Positions 23,753 through 36,481 are shown, counted from the stretch's first letter. The stretch is 64,000 nt of DNA from Candidula unifasciata (GCA_905116865.2 CAJHNH020008543.1:183283-247282), one strand, 5' to 3'. Program-made: numbers and translations. Notes: a model not told the origin generated them from the sequence alone.

Positions 23753-23759
23753 TGAATGG

Positions 23760-24560
23760 AGTCCATCGTATGTCTTTCGACGTCTACTGAATAAGGACAT
23801 GCAGACAGAAAAACAAAAGGGTTGACGTAGTCTCCGGGAAACCGATTGACAAGCAAACAGCTATAAAGACAACAAAAAAATAGTGCGACTGACAAACAGG
23901 AAAACAGTCTGCAGACAGACAAGCAAGCAAAAATATGGAAGTAAGAAAGGACCGCAAAACAGGCCAAAAAAAGAAGATAACAACTACAATATAACGGTAA
24001 AAATAAGGGCTGATTACAGATATATGACGATCCACGCAATGATTCCCAAAATGTTAAGCGAGGTTTGAAGGCACATGTTTCTGCACGGACTATAGACGAT
24101 CTACTCCTACGCCATGTTAATGAGAACTTCACGACTACAACATGCACCATCACCGGCTGCACGTCCCTGAGACCAGGCGCCCCATCTTTATGTGACAGTG
24201 CACCCTGGTTTATGTGACAAGGCGCCCTGGTTTATGTGACGGCACGGCCAGGCGCTGACGCTGGGTGCTGTAATCTGCGACTCCGGGAGACCACAAATCA
24301 AAAGTTCTCATAACAAGGGGCATGTGAGAAATGAAAACATGTCTGCCTGAGGTTCAGGGGATAGTCTCCGACACAACCCGGCTCCAGCAGACGTGGAAGC
24401 CACAAGGGCGAGACGTTATACAAGAAAAGCATCGATTTACAAAACTCAAACTTGGCAAGCATAGGAAGCAGAAGATCCCACATTTCCTGTTCACACGACC
24501 AAGTGTGGTCAGAGGTGGCAACCCCTACTACCAAGTGTGGTAAAACGTGATGTCGGGGTG
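23760..24560. other. Unique stretch with a short gcgccctggtttatgtgac tandem
   Basis: At 24176-24245 a motif ccctggtttatgtgac is repeated two to three times. Nothing else recognised. Confidence 0.5.
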
Positions 24561-24564
24561 GGGG

Positions 24565-25068
24565 GCATCGATGTGTGGTAAGACGTGGTGTCCCACACCA
24601 CCACGTGGAGTCAGACGTGGTGTCCCACACCACCATGTGGAGTCAGACGTGGTGTCCCACACCACCATGTGGAGTCAGACGTGGTGTCCAACACCACCAT
24701 GTGGAGTCAGACGTGGTGTCCCACACCACCACGTGTGGTCAGACGTGGCGTCCCACACCACCACGTGTGGTCAGACGTGGCGTCCCACACCACCATGTGG
24801 AGTCAGACGTGGCGTCCCACATCACCACGTGTGGTCAGACGTGGCGTCCCACACCACCACGTGTGGTCAGACGTGGCGTCCCACACCACCACGTGTGGTC
24901 AGACGTGGCGTCCCACACCACCACGTGTGGTCAGACGTGGCGTCCCACACCACCACGTGTGGTCAGACGTGGCGTCCCACACCACCACGTGTGGTCAGAC
25001 GTGGCGTCCCACACCACCACGTGTGGTCAGACATGGTGTCCCACATCCCCATGTGGAGTCAGATTTGG
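24565..25068. repeat. 32-bp minisatellite, about 15 copies, E-box bearing
   Basis: The unit contains cacgtgtggtcagacgtgg and cgtcccacaccac. Most units hold the hexamer CACGTG. An earlier subtype has catgtggagtcag in its place. Confidence 0.93.
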
Positions 25069-25224
25069 TGGTTCTCAGACTGCTGCATAGCGTTTGTTGT
25101 GAGTCTACAATTTATAGTTCTTAATGGGTCCCAACGTGCTTAATGCAGTCTTTGTCTTCCCCTTCTGCTCTCGTGTTGGTTGTTACGCGACAGTGAAGAT
25201 GGCAGATTTGGGCACAACATTATT

Positions 25225-25435
25225 CAGTGATGACCAAACTACTAGATTATCTGATATCACAAACTACTTGATTCTCTGATATCACAAACTTCTTTATTTT
25301 CTGATTTCACAAACTACTAGATTCTCTGATGTCACAAACTACTTGATTCTCCCATGTCACAAACTACTCGATTCTCTTATTTGCCAAACTACCGGATTCA
25401 CGGATGTCCAAACTGCCTCGTGTCCAAACTATGCG
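25225..25435. repeat. 25-bp minisatellite, about 8 copies
   Basis: The unit contains ctgatatcacaaactac and ttgattct, degenerating to the right. Confidence 0.88.
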
Positions 25436-27150
25436 ATTCACTGTAAGTAAGTACATTTTTACCGGTGACACAAAGTGTGGATAACGATCACCAGTGGAGA
25501 GGTCCAGGAAACAGCGTTCAACCGTCAGACTATATTGCAGCCCATAGCAACAGACAGGGTAGAGCTTCAAAATAACAAAGAATTGCGTCCCACATGGGGA
25601 GGACAATTATGCTGTGATTCACTGACTAACACAGCTTGTTGTTTTTTTTTTTTTTTTCACGAGACGATTATAGAAGAGAAGTGAGAGATCTAACAAGCAA
25701 ACCCCTCTTGTCCTCCCGTTCAGCATTGCAGCCTGTAGGATTAACATCTTTTGGATAAGAATGCTACAGGAGCAGAAAAAAAACAACGTCAACCCTATAA
25801 CAGTTATCTTCCCCCCCCCCCCCCCCTTAACCTCCTGCACCTCTCCTGAAGGTCACTTATTGGTCGTCTAACGTAGATATAGCCAAGACAGTCTCCGTCT
25901 GACGGGCCATGCTGCGTGACGTCACTAAACCGGGCTAACGATGCGTTAAAGTATCGGAGACGGTCTTGATATTCTTCTATGGACAACGACTGGGCCGCAC
26001 GGCGAGCGGGTTGCACAAAGCACGATGTTCCTAGATATATATCTAATTCAGGGGACCAATAAATTACCTTCAGATAAGGAGGAGGAAGAGGAGGAGGAGG
26101 AGCATCATCCTCGCAAATAATGGCATCCAATAACCGAGCAAACAGCCAGGCTAATCTGCATGTTTCCACGATTACCGTTAAAAAAAAAATAAAAATAATA
26201 TTTGCATTGTTTGGATTGTTCTTCTGTGACGGCATCTGTGTCAGAGCATGTCAGAGACAGGGCGGACAAAGACGGGAGATGTCTCCCCGATCTATGAGAC
26301 AAACAACATCCTGACGACGGGATGACTCAAGGCCGATTCCCCTCAACCCACTGCCTCATTAAATCAGAAACTAATTTAGAGCGGTCACGTGAGCGGTGTG
26401 ACAAAACACGGCTATTTGTCCCTGCAGGCAAGCGCTGATCGCTTAGCGTGGAGGTTGGGCCGCTCCTGTCGCCTCCCCTCGTTAACTTCCCATGTTAACA
26501 GTTGGCACATCTCGATAGCCATGGTTAATATAATTACATCCCTCGAAACTATTACCACAGGGCTTCCCAGCCTGCGCCAGTGCTGGACCGCCGTATACTA
26601 CAGTGGGTGTCGAGCATTCGATTCCGTGCGGAACCCAACTCGTCCTAATCTCGACCAATGTTAGTCACAGTCTATGTAGAGACCACGCCCAGATGAGATG
26701 TCCAACAGCGTGAGGACCGGTCTATGTTGGAACTACATCCCAAAAAGGTGTCCTAGTCCACCAGTGTGAGAGCCAGTCTATGTAGAGACCACATGCAGAA
26801 GCGATTACTCAAAAATCTTTACCAGTCCAATACTGGCGACCACAGCACCCCTTCTCTCTATGTCACATAGGCTGTCATACGTGAATAGTGGAGCAAACAG
26901 ACCGCTCACTGACTCCAGCTGACACCGTAATTATGCTACAGTTGGTCAAGCTGCCCCTAAATCACCGGGTGTATGCCCTATTGGGTCTCCGCGCCTGATT
27001 ACCTTCGTTCAGCAATGACCCAGTCATTGTAACTGTTTGAGTTAATGATCTAGCTATTAGAGACCTTCTGCTTATTTTCACTAATTCCGTTTTTGTCCAC
27101 TTGCGTCGCTTGCATTTTATCGTATAAAAGAAGTAGCCCGTCAGCGCCTC
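25436..27150. other. Unique intron stretch
   Basis: It contains a T-run (25642-25658), a poly-C run (25810-25827), and weak 50-60 bp direct repeats with tctatgtagagaccac near 26670 and 26775. No exon recognised on either strand. Confidence 0.5.
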
Positions 27151-27152
27151 GA

Positions 27153-27320
27153 TAAGAAGTGGTCGCAGTACCGCAGTGATAAGAAGTGGTCGCAGTACCG
27201 CAGTGATAAGAAGTGGTCGCAGTACCGCAGTGATAAGAAGTGGTCGCAGTACCGCAGTGATAAGAAGTGGTCGCAGTACCGCAGTGATAAGAAGTGGTCG
27301 CAGAACCGTAGTGACAAGAA
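27153..27320. repeat. 27-bp minisatellite, 6 near-identical copies
   Basis: The unit contains agtggtcgcagtaccgcag and tgataaga. Confidence 0.95.
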
Positions 27321-27384
27321 GCTACGTTTACCATGAGTCCTAAAGGAAGAGGTTCCAGTACAACAGTGTTAAGGGATATGCTCA

Positions 27385-28312
27385 TCAACAGTTCCAAGAG
27401 GCCTGATCTCCCTAACACAGGGATCGTCACGGGCCAGAGGCCTGATCTCTCTAGCCCGGGGAAATTCGCGGGCCAGAGGCCTGATCTCTCTAACACGGGA
27501 TTGTCGCGGGCCAGAGGCCTGATCTCTCTAACACAGGATCGTCGCGGGCCAAAGGCCTGATCTCTCTAACACGGGATCGTCGCGGGCCAGAGTCCTGATC
27601 TCTCTAACACAGGATCGTCGCGGGCAAAAGGCCTGATCTCTCTAACATGAGATCGTCGCGGGCCAGAGGCCTGATCTCTCTAACACGGGATAATCGCGGG
27701 CCAGAGACCTGATCTCTCTAACATGGGATCGTTACGGGCCAGAGGCCTGATCTCTCTAGCATGGGATCGTTACGGGCCAGAGGCCTGATCTCTCTAACCC
27801 AGAGATCATCGCGGGCCAGAGGCCTGATCTCTCTAACACAGGATTGTCGCGGGCCAGAGGCCTGATCTCTCTAACACAGGATCGTCGCGGGCCAAAGGCC
27901 TGATCTCTCTAATATGGGATCGTCGCGGGCCAGAGGCCTGATCTCTCTAACACGGGATAATTGCGGGCCAGAGACCTGATCTCTCTAACACGGGATAATC
28001 GAGGGCCAGAGGCCTGATCTCTCTAACACGGGATCGTTACGGGCCAGAGGCCTGATCTTTCTAACCCAGAGATTATCGCGGGCCAGAGGCCTGATCTCTC
28101 TAACACGGGATCGTCGCTGGCTACAGGCCTGATCTCTCTAACTCAGGGATCATCGCGGGCCAGAGTCCTGATTTCTCTAACACAGGGATCGTTGCGGGCC
28201 AGAGGCCTGATCTAGAGTCTCTAAACCAGGGATCGTCGCGGGCCATAGGCCTGATCTCTACAAACCCAGGGATCGTCGCTGACGATAGGCCTGATCTCTA
28301 GCATAAACAGAT
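27385..28312. repeat. 38-bp minisatellite, about 24 copies, possibly derived from a hAT terminus
   Basis: The unit contains cacgggatcgtcgcgggcc and agaggcctgatctctctaa. It is CpG-rich compared with its surroundings. The core cagggatcgtcgcgggcc resembles the hAT-like end found just to the right (28320-28425, minus). Confidence 0.92.
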
Positions 28313-28317
28313 TATTG

Positions 28318-28425
28318 ATACTATTATTAACACAATGCAATTGCCAGGTGATCCGCGGGCCATTTGCTAGGCTTCTGAGGGCCAGGTCTGGCCAAGGGCC
28401 GCTGGCTGAATAACCCTGCACTAAG
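28318..28425 (-). mobile_element. Possible hAT-type miniature element end
   Basis: Read on the minus strand from 28425 it begins cagggttattcagccagcgg followed by cctggcc- and cccgcgg-rich sequence, a layout familiar from non-autonomous hAT elements. No target-site duplication was established. Confidence 0.4.
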
Positions 28426-29650
28426 GTCTAACAGGCAAGATAGAGACAAGCGTGCACGTTCAAAACATGACTATAGTGTTCCGGTGCACGTGGAGCCATC
28501 ACAGCGAGACCATCCTGCAGCAGCTCTGTCGTTGGCTGAACCTAGTAAACCTGCTAACCATCACATAGCTACAGAAGCCACACACGAGAATCAGAAGCAG
28601 CTAAACAACAACGGCCTAACGAAAATGGCTCAGGCGACAACAATGACCAGCTTCTAGGCGGACCTACAACATTAAAATGACAGTGTTTGATTAAACCAGG
28701 ACAAAATCCGGGTCAAGATGGAATCACAAATGTCATTAGTGGTTGCCTAGGCAGGGGACAACCTTGTCCGGGCAGAGCAAATCCGCTCTGTCAACACGGG
28801 GGTCTGTGAGCAGCAGGGACTGGTGAATGTTCTAGTATCAACATGTGGGACATGCACGGTTCCGTGTATTTATACCACCAGGGACAAGATAGATGCCGAT
28901 ATCAATACTTTACTGATTCTCAAATTGGTCAGAAGAGGCATAGAAATGCTACTACTACGCACTGGTTCTCAAGATAGCGACATGCGACACAAGAACGTCA
29001 GCTACTGTGTTAGTGAGTCAGTAAGTCTTCTTCTTTTGTCGTATTCGTCGCAGGGAGCAGCTATATGTAGTTTCCTGTCTTTTGCTAGTTACGTAGCTTG
29101 TGTTAATGCATACTGCGTTTCTGTTGTCTCTCTTATACTCCTTTCACCCATCTCTTTCTCAGTCAGTCTCTCACTTTGTCAATTGCTTTTCTGAGGTAGT
29201 ACGCTTCAACTGCTGGCTGCTTTTGTTCCATTCTGACTAGATGACTTAATCTGTGATTCTCTAATGTTCTATCAAATCATGCATCGGTGTTGTGCCTACT
29301 GTTGTTCTTAGTTCTTCGTTGGTCTCTCCGTGTTTTTCCCGCCGTCACTTCTTACACATCTATCTCACATGTTGTCATTTGTATTTATGTTTTTCTAGAA
29401 CTGTCAGTATGCACTCCACTTCAAAGAAAGCTCTCGTTCCTAGCTACCACCACCACGTCACCCTTTTCGTCCCCGTCAGCACCACCGTTCGGCAACCCTC
29501 TTACCTTTTTCCCCACTGTCACCCCCGCCTTCCCCATTTTCTGCTTATTAGTCTTCCCTGGTCCACTGCACCTATGAAGTTGGCCAACATTCAGTTGGCT
29601 GAAGACACCGCCCCCTTAAACACATGTGACTGACCGTTGTCACACTGGAT
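28426..29650. other. Unique stretch
   Basis: No exon, RNA gene or repeat recognised. A 123-codon frame at 28823-29194 has no recognisable domain. Confidence 0.5.
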
Positions 29651-29651
29651 C

Positions 29652-30087
<436 letters not shown>

Positions 30088-30149
30088 TATACTGTTCCTT
30101 CGGTTAGTTACTTCATCAGGAGGAATCTTTTCTGTTATCAGTGCACTGC

Positions 30150-30440
30150 GTGAGTCTTTACGTTTTCTCTTGATGCTGCTGTTCCATATTGTGCATGATC
30201 TTCGTTGTGCTGCGTATTCGTGTCATATTTCTCTAGCGTCGCTCTCTGTGTCTGTTGGTTCCAAGGCATTCTCGTCAGATGACCAAACCATTTTATCTGT
30301 TGCTCTTTGATGAAAACTGTATAAGTGGTTTCAGTCCTAGCCTTCTAATGTCTTTCTTTTCACTTTATCTCTTCTTGTTGCCCTTATAGCTCTTCCAAGA
30401 CTTATCTGTGTAGTAATCATGCTGTGTTCATTAGTTGTAG
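30150..30440 (-). pseudogene. Decayed non-LTR reverse transcriptase C-terminal remnant
   Basis: On the minus strand one frame reads EQQIKWFGHLTRMPWNQQTQ, the (K/R)xxWFGH(L/V)xRM block of non-LTR reverse transcriptases, flanked by frames with stops. It is an old fragment, separate from the copy at 22957-23752. Confidence 0.6.
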
Positions 30441-30469
30441 TAAGGCTCTATGTTTTACACTGGTAACAA

Positions 30470-30692
30470 AAAGGTTAGTTGCGTGTCCTTAACAGGACGT
30501 TGCAGAACCAATTTTCTAGGCAAATTTACGTCTAGTAGTTTGCCATTGCTTATTGGACGGTCGGCTTTCTTGATACAACTGTCGAAACCAACGCAAGGCC
30601 CATGGCCCGCAGCTGGGATCCAACCCGGCATCCCGGCATTACGAAGCGTTCGCATCGACTTAGCCACAGAGCCGACCTTGTAACAGGAAGCT
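30470..30692 (-). mobile_element. tRNA-derived SINE, family C, near-complete
   Basis: From left it has gttagttgcgtgtccttaac, aggacgttgcagaacca, tagtttgccattgctt, actgtcgaaaccaacgcaag and gcccgcagctgggatcc, then cgacttagccacagagccgac as the reversed tRNA-like head. Confidence 0.75.
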
Positions 30693-31544
30693 TGCAAAAA
30701 TTTGGAGCCGCGAGACAGGAGCAGGAGCCACACATCAATCAGAACTGAATGGCAGTTGGTAGCCAAAAAACACTTTGAGACATACTCAGGAGAAGATCGG
30801 AGCACTTTGGTAATATCCGATGTGCGATGAAGATCTCAAAAAATTAACAATAAACAGTGAGGAATGACAATTACCACCAAAAAAAAAAAAAAAAGTTCTG
30901 ATTAGATTTGCCTTCGTAGACAAAGGTAAAGCCACTGTGTGTTAAAAATTGTGTTAGTTGCGCCAGCAATAATAACGTATTTTGATTTCTCTTCCATTTC
31001 CCTCTTAAGGTTGTGCCGTGTGATATTCTTTAATAAGGACAGACTAAGACACACAGACGGGCGCTCTATCAGTCCAGACAATTAAGGAAAAAGCATAAGT
31101 CAGTGACGGGATGTGGGTCCACGGACTGGGCTGTCAATCATCGGTGACAACCATGGTTAGTAACCACTGGTTGAGTGGATCATACGTGACCTAGATTCAC
31201 CGCCAGGGTTACGTGGAGCAGCAGAACTCATTAGGTTAGCGGAGCTAGTGAAGGGCCGGAAGACAAATGATGTGTGGTCAGAGAAGTGAAGGCGGGAATT
31301 TAAAAAGGTAGAGAGGAGTCAGATGACAGGATACCAAGGAAGAGAGTAGGAGATTGCATGAGTTAAAAAGCAGCTTGGTTCGCTAACTAACTGGTCTGTT
31401 GGTCACGTGTGATGTTAGCTCGAAAGTTCCCGAGACACAGACATTCAGGACTTTCCACCTACTCCCTCTGAGACCAGACAAGTGGAACTCCTTGTACGGA
31501 GGAAAAGAACAGCTTGTGAAAACATGCAAATTCCACTACATGGC
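30693..31544. other. Unique intron stretch
   Basis: Contains an A-run at 30881-30895. No gene feature recognised. Confidence 0.5.
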
Positions 31545-31757
31545 ACTGGGCGGTAAGTTCTGGTTGTTCGTCCACTTCTGGATTTGTGGCTTGTTTCATA
31601 ATTTGGGGGTTGCATGCACATCCGTTTTACAGATCTAGCTTATATGTAAGTAGGCTGATGGTTTCTCGCTCTTCGGGAAGACATTCTTTACGGGGAGGCG
31701 GGCAGTGAGTCCATTGGTTTTCCCCACTACAACGATGCCACAGAAACCCACATGGCG
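31545..31757 (-). mobile_element. SINE-like repeat, family B
   Basis: Reverse copy with ggtaagttctggttgttcg, gttgcatgcacatccg, ttttacagatct, ggaggcgggcagtgagtcc and agaaacccacatgg. Confidence 0.7.
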
Positions 31758-31858
31758 ACATCAGCCACCAAAGTGCCCTTTCCGCGGGAAGTATGAAGCC
31801 AGTGCCTTTGCCATCTCCAAGCTCAGGAACAAGAGGAAACGAAGAGAGGGCGTGGCTT

Positions 31859-31878
31859 GGGGGGGGGGGGGGGGGGTT
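31859..31878. repeat. Poly-G run
   Basis: About 17 consecutive G residues. Confidence 0.9.
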
Positions 31879-32067
31879 ATTCCCCTTTAGGTACCCAACA
31901 TATCATAGTCACTACACAAGATCATGGATGCACACACCATCAAGCTACTGAGACTTTGCACATACACACATATATACATACACACACGCGCGCACATGAG
32001 CAAAAATACACTCTGACACTAGGTAACAGAGAGGCGGACAGACGTGCGGACAAACAACCGGACTCAC

Positions 32068-32276
32068 CATGAAGATGTACTCGGTCTCCAGCATGAACTG
32101 GGTCAGCGTCAGGTTCTGGGCGGTAGTGAACTTGCTGCTGGCCGCGCTGTCCTCGGTCCGCGGGTAGTAGCGCACGTTGAACTGCTGCACCTTGCCCTTG
32201 ATGCTCTGCGGCACCTCCCAGCCGATGCTCAGATACTTGGGCCCCATGCTCAGCTTGCGCAGTCCTGTCACCTTCC
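32068..32276 (-). CDS. Eph: Eph exon: second FN3 domain, N-terminal part (copy 1)
   Basis: This 209-bp exon gives two bases completing Gly, then 69 codons, ending in phase 0 at IFM|gtgagt. It carries LSIGWEVP (strand-B tryptophan), FNVRYYP (vertebrate YEVKYYE), a sequon in QNLT, and FMLETEYIF (L-x-x-x-T-x-Y). It covers the domain up to the last strands, which come from the exon at 13846-13918. At residue 28 (KGK) the sequence AAG|GTGCAG at 32191/32190 could act as a weak internal donor in phase 0, at the point where the shorter exon at 9029-9157 begins. The intron to the next exon is about 18 kb. Confidence 0.93.
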
Positions 32277-32359
32277 CTGAGAGGGGGCCGGAGTTCAAAC
32301 ATCAGTCTCGCGTTGTTTGATTACTGTCGGTGTCCGTCTTAACGTCAGTCTCGGGCTAA

Positions 32360-33445
32360 ATGGCGTCTGTTATTTCTAGTGTTACTGTCATCTGTGGTGT
32401 TACTGTCAGCTGTGCTGGTACTGTCATCTGTGGTGTTACTGTCAGCTGTGCTGGTACCGTCATCTGTGGTGTTACTGTCAGCTGTGCTGGTACCGTCATC
32501 TGTGGTGTTACTGTCAGCTGTGCTGGTACCGTCATCTGTGGTGTTACTGTCAGCTGTGCTGGTACCATCATCTGTAGTGTTACTGTCATATATGGTGTTT
32601 TTGTCATCTGTGCTGGTACCATCATCTGTGGTGTTACTGTCATATATGGTATTTCTGTCATCTGTGCTGGTACCATCATCTGTAGTGTTACTGTCATATA
32701 TGGTGTTTTTGTCATCTGTGCTGGTACCATCATCTGTGGTGTTACTGTCATATATATTTTCTGTCATCTGTGCTGTACCATCATCTGTGGTGTTACTGTC
32801 ATATATGGTGTTTCTGTCATCTGTGCTGGTACCAACATCTGTGGTGTTACTGTCATATATGGTGTTTCTGTCATCTGTGCTGGTACCAACATCTGTGGTG
32901 TTACTGTCATATATGGTGTTTCTGTCATCTGTGCTGGTACCAACATCTGTGGTGTTACTATCATATATGGTGTTTCTGTCATCTGTGCTGGTACCAACAT
33001 CTGTGGTGTTACTGTCATATGTGCTAGTGCCATCATCTGTGGTGTTACTGTCATATATGGTGTTTCTGTCATCTGTGCTGGTAGCATCATCTGTGGTGTT
33101 ACTGTCATATATGGTGTTTTTGTCATCTGTGCTGGTACCATCATCTGTGGTGTTACTGTCATATATGGTGTTTCTGTCATCTGTGCTGGTACCATCATCT
33201 GTGGTGTTACTGTCATATATAGTGTTTCTGTCATCTGTGCTGGTACCAACATCTGTGGTGTTACTGTCATATATGGTGTTTCTGTCATCTGTGCTGGTAC
33301 CAACATCTGTGGTGTTACTGTCATATGTGCTAGTGCCATCATCTGTGGTGTTACTGTCATATATGGTGTTTGTCATCTGTGCTGGTAGCATCATCTGTGG
33401 TGTTACTGTCATCTGCGCTGGTAGCGTCATCTGTGGCGTCAATGT
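32360..33445. repeat. 18-bp-based satellite in dimer and trimer higher-order units, 1.1 kb
   Basis: Monomers such as tcatctgtggtgttactg, tcatatatggtgtttctg and tcatctgtgctggtacca combine as 36-bp dimers (32390-32570) and 54-bp trimers (32570-33400). All periods are multiples of three, so both strands are open for up to 368 codons. It fills almost the whole Eph intron between 33508 and 32276. Confidence 0.95.
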
Positions 33446-33507
33446 TGCTGACCGCTGGTGTGAGAGTGTGTTTGTGTGTGTGTGAGGGTGGTTGGTGTCT
33501 CACTCAC

Positions 33508-33635
33508 CTATAGACTGTGTGACCACATGGACAGAAGCAGACTGGGCCGGCTGACCGCTGCTGTTGGTGACCCCGTTCTCTGCAAATATGATGATCTCGT
33601 AGGTCTTACCTGGGTCCAGGCTGTTTAAGGTCACC
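33508..33635 (-). CDS. Eph: Eph exon: first fibronectin III domain, C-terminal half
   Basis: This 128-bp exon provides one base, 42 codons and one base. LNSLDPGKTYEI is the FN3 E-F region (L-x-P-x-T-x-Y), followed by IIFAENGVTNSSG (vertebrate V-x-AVNGVS), with NSS as a sequon, and a terminal SVHVVTQSI strand. The acceptor is ttgttggcag|G and the donor TATAG|gtgagt, phase 1. The flanking introns are both satellite-rich: a 22-25 bp array upstream and an 18-bp-based array downstream in the direction of transcription. Confidence 0.93.
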
Positions 33636-33689
33636 CTGCCAACAATAGGTCCACTTTCAGAAACTCTAACCGTCGCAGAACATACAGGC

Positions 33690-34368
33690 AATGATCGACA
33701 CCCACATAGGACATGATTGACACCTATACAAGTCATAACTGACACCCACACAGGTCCTAATTGAGACCCACACAAGTCATGACTGACAACCACACGTCAT
33801 AATTTACCCTCCACAAGTCATGACTGACAACCACACGTCATAACTGAAACCCACACAAGTCATGACTGACACCCACAACAGTCATGACAAGACACAATTG
33901 ACACCCACAAAAGTCATGACTGACACCCACACAAGTCATGAGTGTCACTCATAATAAGTCATGACTGACACCCACACAAGTCATAATTGACAACCATACA
34001 AGTCAATACTGGCACCCACATAGGTGGAACTAACACAAACAATGACTGACACCCATACAGTTGATGACGGACATCCACACAAGTTATTATTGACATCCAA
34101 ACAAGTTATGACTGACACCCACACAAGTCATACATAACTGACACCCATAAAAGTCATTACTGGCACCCACATATGTGGAACTAACACAAACAATGATTGA
34201 CACATACATAAGTCATGACTGGCACCCGCATAGGTGGAACTAACACAAACAATGACTGACACCTACAATTTTCAAGCTGACACCCACACAATTCAAGCTG
34301 ACACCCACACAAGTCATGATTGACACCCATACAGTTTGAACTGACACCCACACTGGTCGCGTTGCCAA
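33690..34368. repeat. Degenerate 22-25 bp minisatellite, about 27 copies
   Basis: Units contain gacacccacacaagtcat and gactgac, with variable spacing. It lies 55 bp above the FN3-1 exon 33508-33635. Confidence 0.85.
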
Positions 34369-34405
34369 ACGCAGATATCAAACACACATCAGACATCGTC
34401 TATTT

Positions 34406-35233
34406 CATTGTTCTTCAACTTATGGGCTGCTAAAAAGTCCCAATGGGAAGCTGAAAAGTCCCTATGGGCCGCTGAAAAGTCCCGATGGGCCGATGAAAAG
34501 TCCCGATGGGCCGATGAAAAGTCCTGATGGGCCGATGAAAAGTCCCGACGGGCCGATGAAAAGTCCCGATGGGCCGATGAAAAGTCCCGATGGGCCGATG
34601 AAAAGTCCTGATGGGCCGATGAAAAGTCCTGATGGGCCGATGAAAAGTCCTGATGGGCCGATGAAAAGTCCCGATGGGCCGCTGAAAAGTCCCGATGGGC
34701 CGATGAAAAGTCCCGATGGGCCGATGAAAAGTCCTGATGGGCCGATGAAAAGTCCTGATGGGCCGATGAAAAGTCCCGATGGGCCGCTGAAAAGTCCCGA
34801 TGGGCCGCTGAAAAGTCCCGATGGGCCGCTGAAAAGTCCCGATGGGCCGCTGAAAAGTCCCGATGGGCCGCTGAAAAGTCCCGATGGGCCGCTGAAAAGT
34901 CCCGATGGGCCGCTGAAAAGTCCCGATGGGCCGCCAAACAATGGCTGCCCAATCATGTGAGGTAGCTAGTTGTTTTTCTTCAGTATTGCAGTGTGGTAAA
35001 TACTCTCTCGGCAACAACTCTCCAACCACATCTATACGATTGTCCGACATCTAAGCAGCAGTAAATGTTGCATTAAATGAAAACTGTCACTTCGTGACAT
35101 CGAATGTAACAAAGTAACTCCCAGCTACATTTGGTTTTTGTTTCTGTATTCAGTTAGCTGTTAGACGGACCGCGAAACCACAAAATGGTCCCCGTTTCGG
35201 AGGGCACGGGAGTTAAAAGGTTGGGAAACACTG
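34406..35233. mobile_element. Putative hAT-like miniature element with internal satellite
   Basis: The left end is cattgttcttcaactt. The right end read inward is cagtgtttcccaacctt, a typical hAT terminus; the ends match at 11 of 16 positions. Flanks gtctattt (34398-34405) and ttctatat (35234-35241) match at 6 of 8, consistent with a worn 8-bp target duplication. A 21-bp array occupies its left half. Confidence 0.5.
34418..34935. repeat. 21-bp minisatellite, about 24 copies
   Basis: The unit is gatgggccgatgaaaagtcc plus one base, with gatgggccgctg and ctgatggg subtypes in blocks. Open frames read SPDGPMK heptads and are artefacts. It lies inside the putative hAT element. Confidence 0.95.
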
Positions 35234-35339
35234 TTCTATATACCTTATGCCATTCGCCTGTTCTATGCGGCTGGTTGGTCCCACACCCAGACAGACATAA
35301 GCAAACTGGCTTACGCTTACTGAACACCGTGTCCCCACG

Positions 35340-35500
35340 TCAACATCTACACTCTGGAACTTTTTCTTCTTCTTCTTCGCGTTCACCGGTTGCAAACTCT
35401 ATCGGAAAGTTCGGGTTGTCTGTCCCACTCTGGACTGTAGTCTTGTTCCAGAACCTGAGTGTTGCGTGCACATCTGTTGTCTGGAACTAGAACTGGATAA
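35340..35500 (-). mobile_element. SINE-like repeat, family B, fragment
   Basis: A (TTC)n run is followed by gcgttcaccggttgcaaact, cggaaagttcgggttg, ctggactgtagtcttgttcc and gttgcgtgcacatctg. Confidence 0.68.
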
Positions 35501-36151
35501 GGACGGGGCTACAGAGACATGTCTGTGAACCAAGCCCAGAGCTGCTCCCATTTCCTTAGAACAACGATGTACGCGGGCAGCTGATGTTTTCCTTGGAGCC
35601 AGCAAGGATCGGGAACAGGCCTACAGGTGCTCTCATTGCGTTAGAACAACCAAATAGGCAGGGAGGTGATGTTTTTTTTTGAGACTACCGAGGAGTGAGA
35701 AGAATAACAGTCTACTCCAGGCGCAGCTGATGCCCGGCCAGAGGTTGTTTGTGCTGGGTGTTAGATTAGGAGAGAGGCAGTAGCGTGAGGGACAGGTGTG
35801 AGCAGAGGCAGCAGAAAGGGAGTGAGAGAGCAGGGGTGTTAGGCAACAAACATCAAGGTCTGAGCATCTGTCTGCAATAATCAGGGAGCCTGGTGCGGCA
35901 AACTCTGAGAAGAAAACACTTACATACATACATAAAGGCGCACAAACATACATACACACACACTAATGCATGTGAATAAGTATACATCTGTCTTTCCACA
36001 ATTTTACTGTCACAAAGTAAGATTTTTATTTGAGTCTACATAGAAAAACAAGACAGGCTGAGAGAAAGACATGTAGATAAAGATATATATAAATGAATCA
36101 ATGGTTGAATAGAGAGATGGGTGGAGGATGGATGGATGGGATATATAGATT

Positions 36152-36481
<330 letters not shown>

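Noticed and set aside
32345..33485. Frames of 365 and 368 codons on opposite strands, Thr/Asp-rich or hydrophobic
   Set aside because: 18-bp-based satellite between two Eph exons. No start context, signal or domain.
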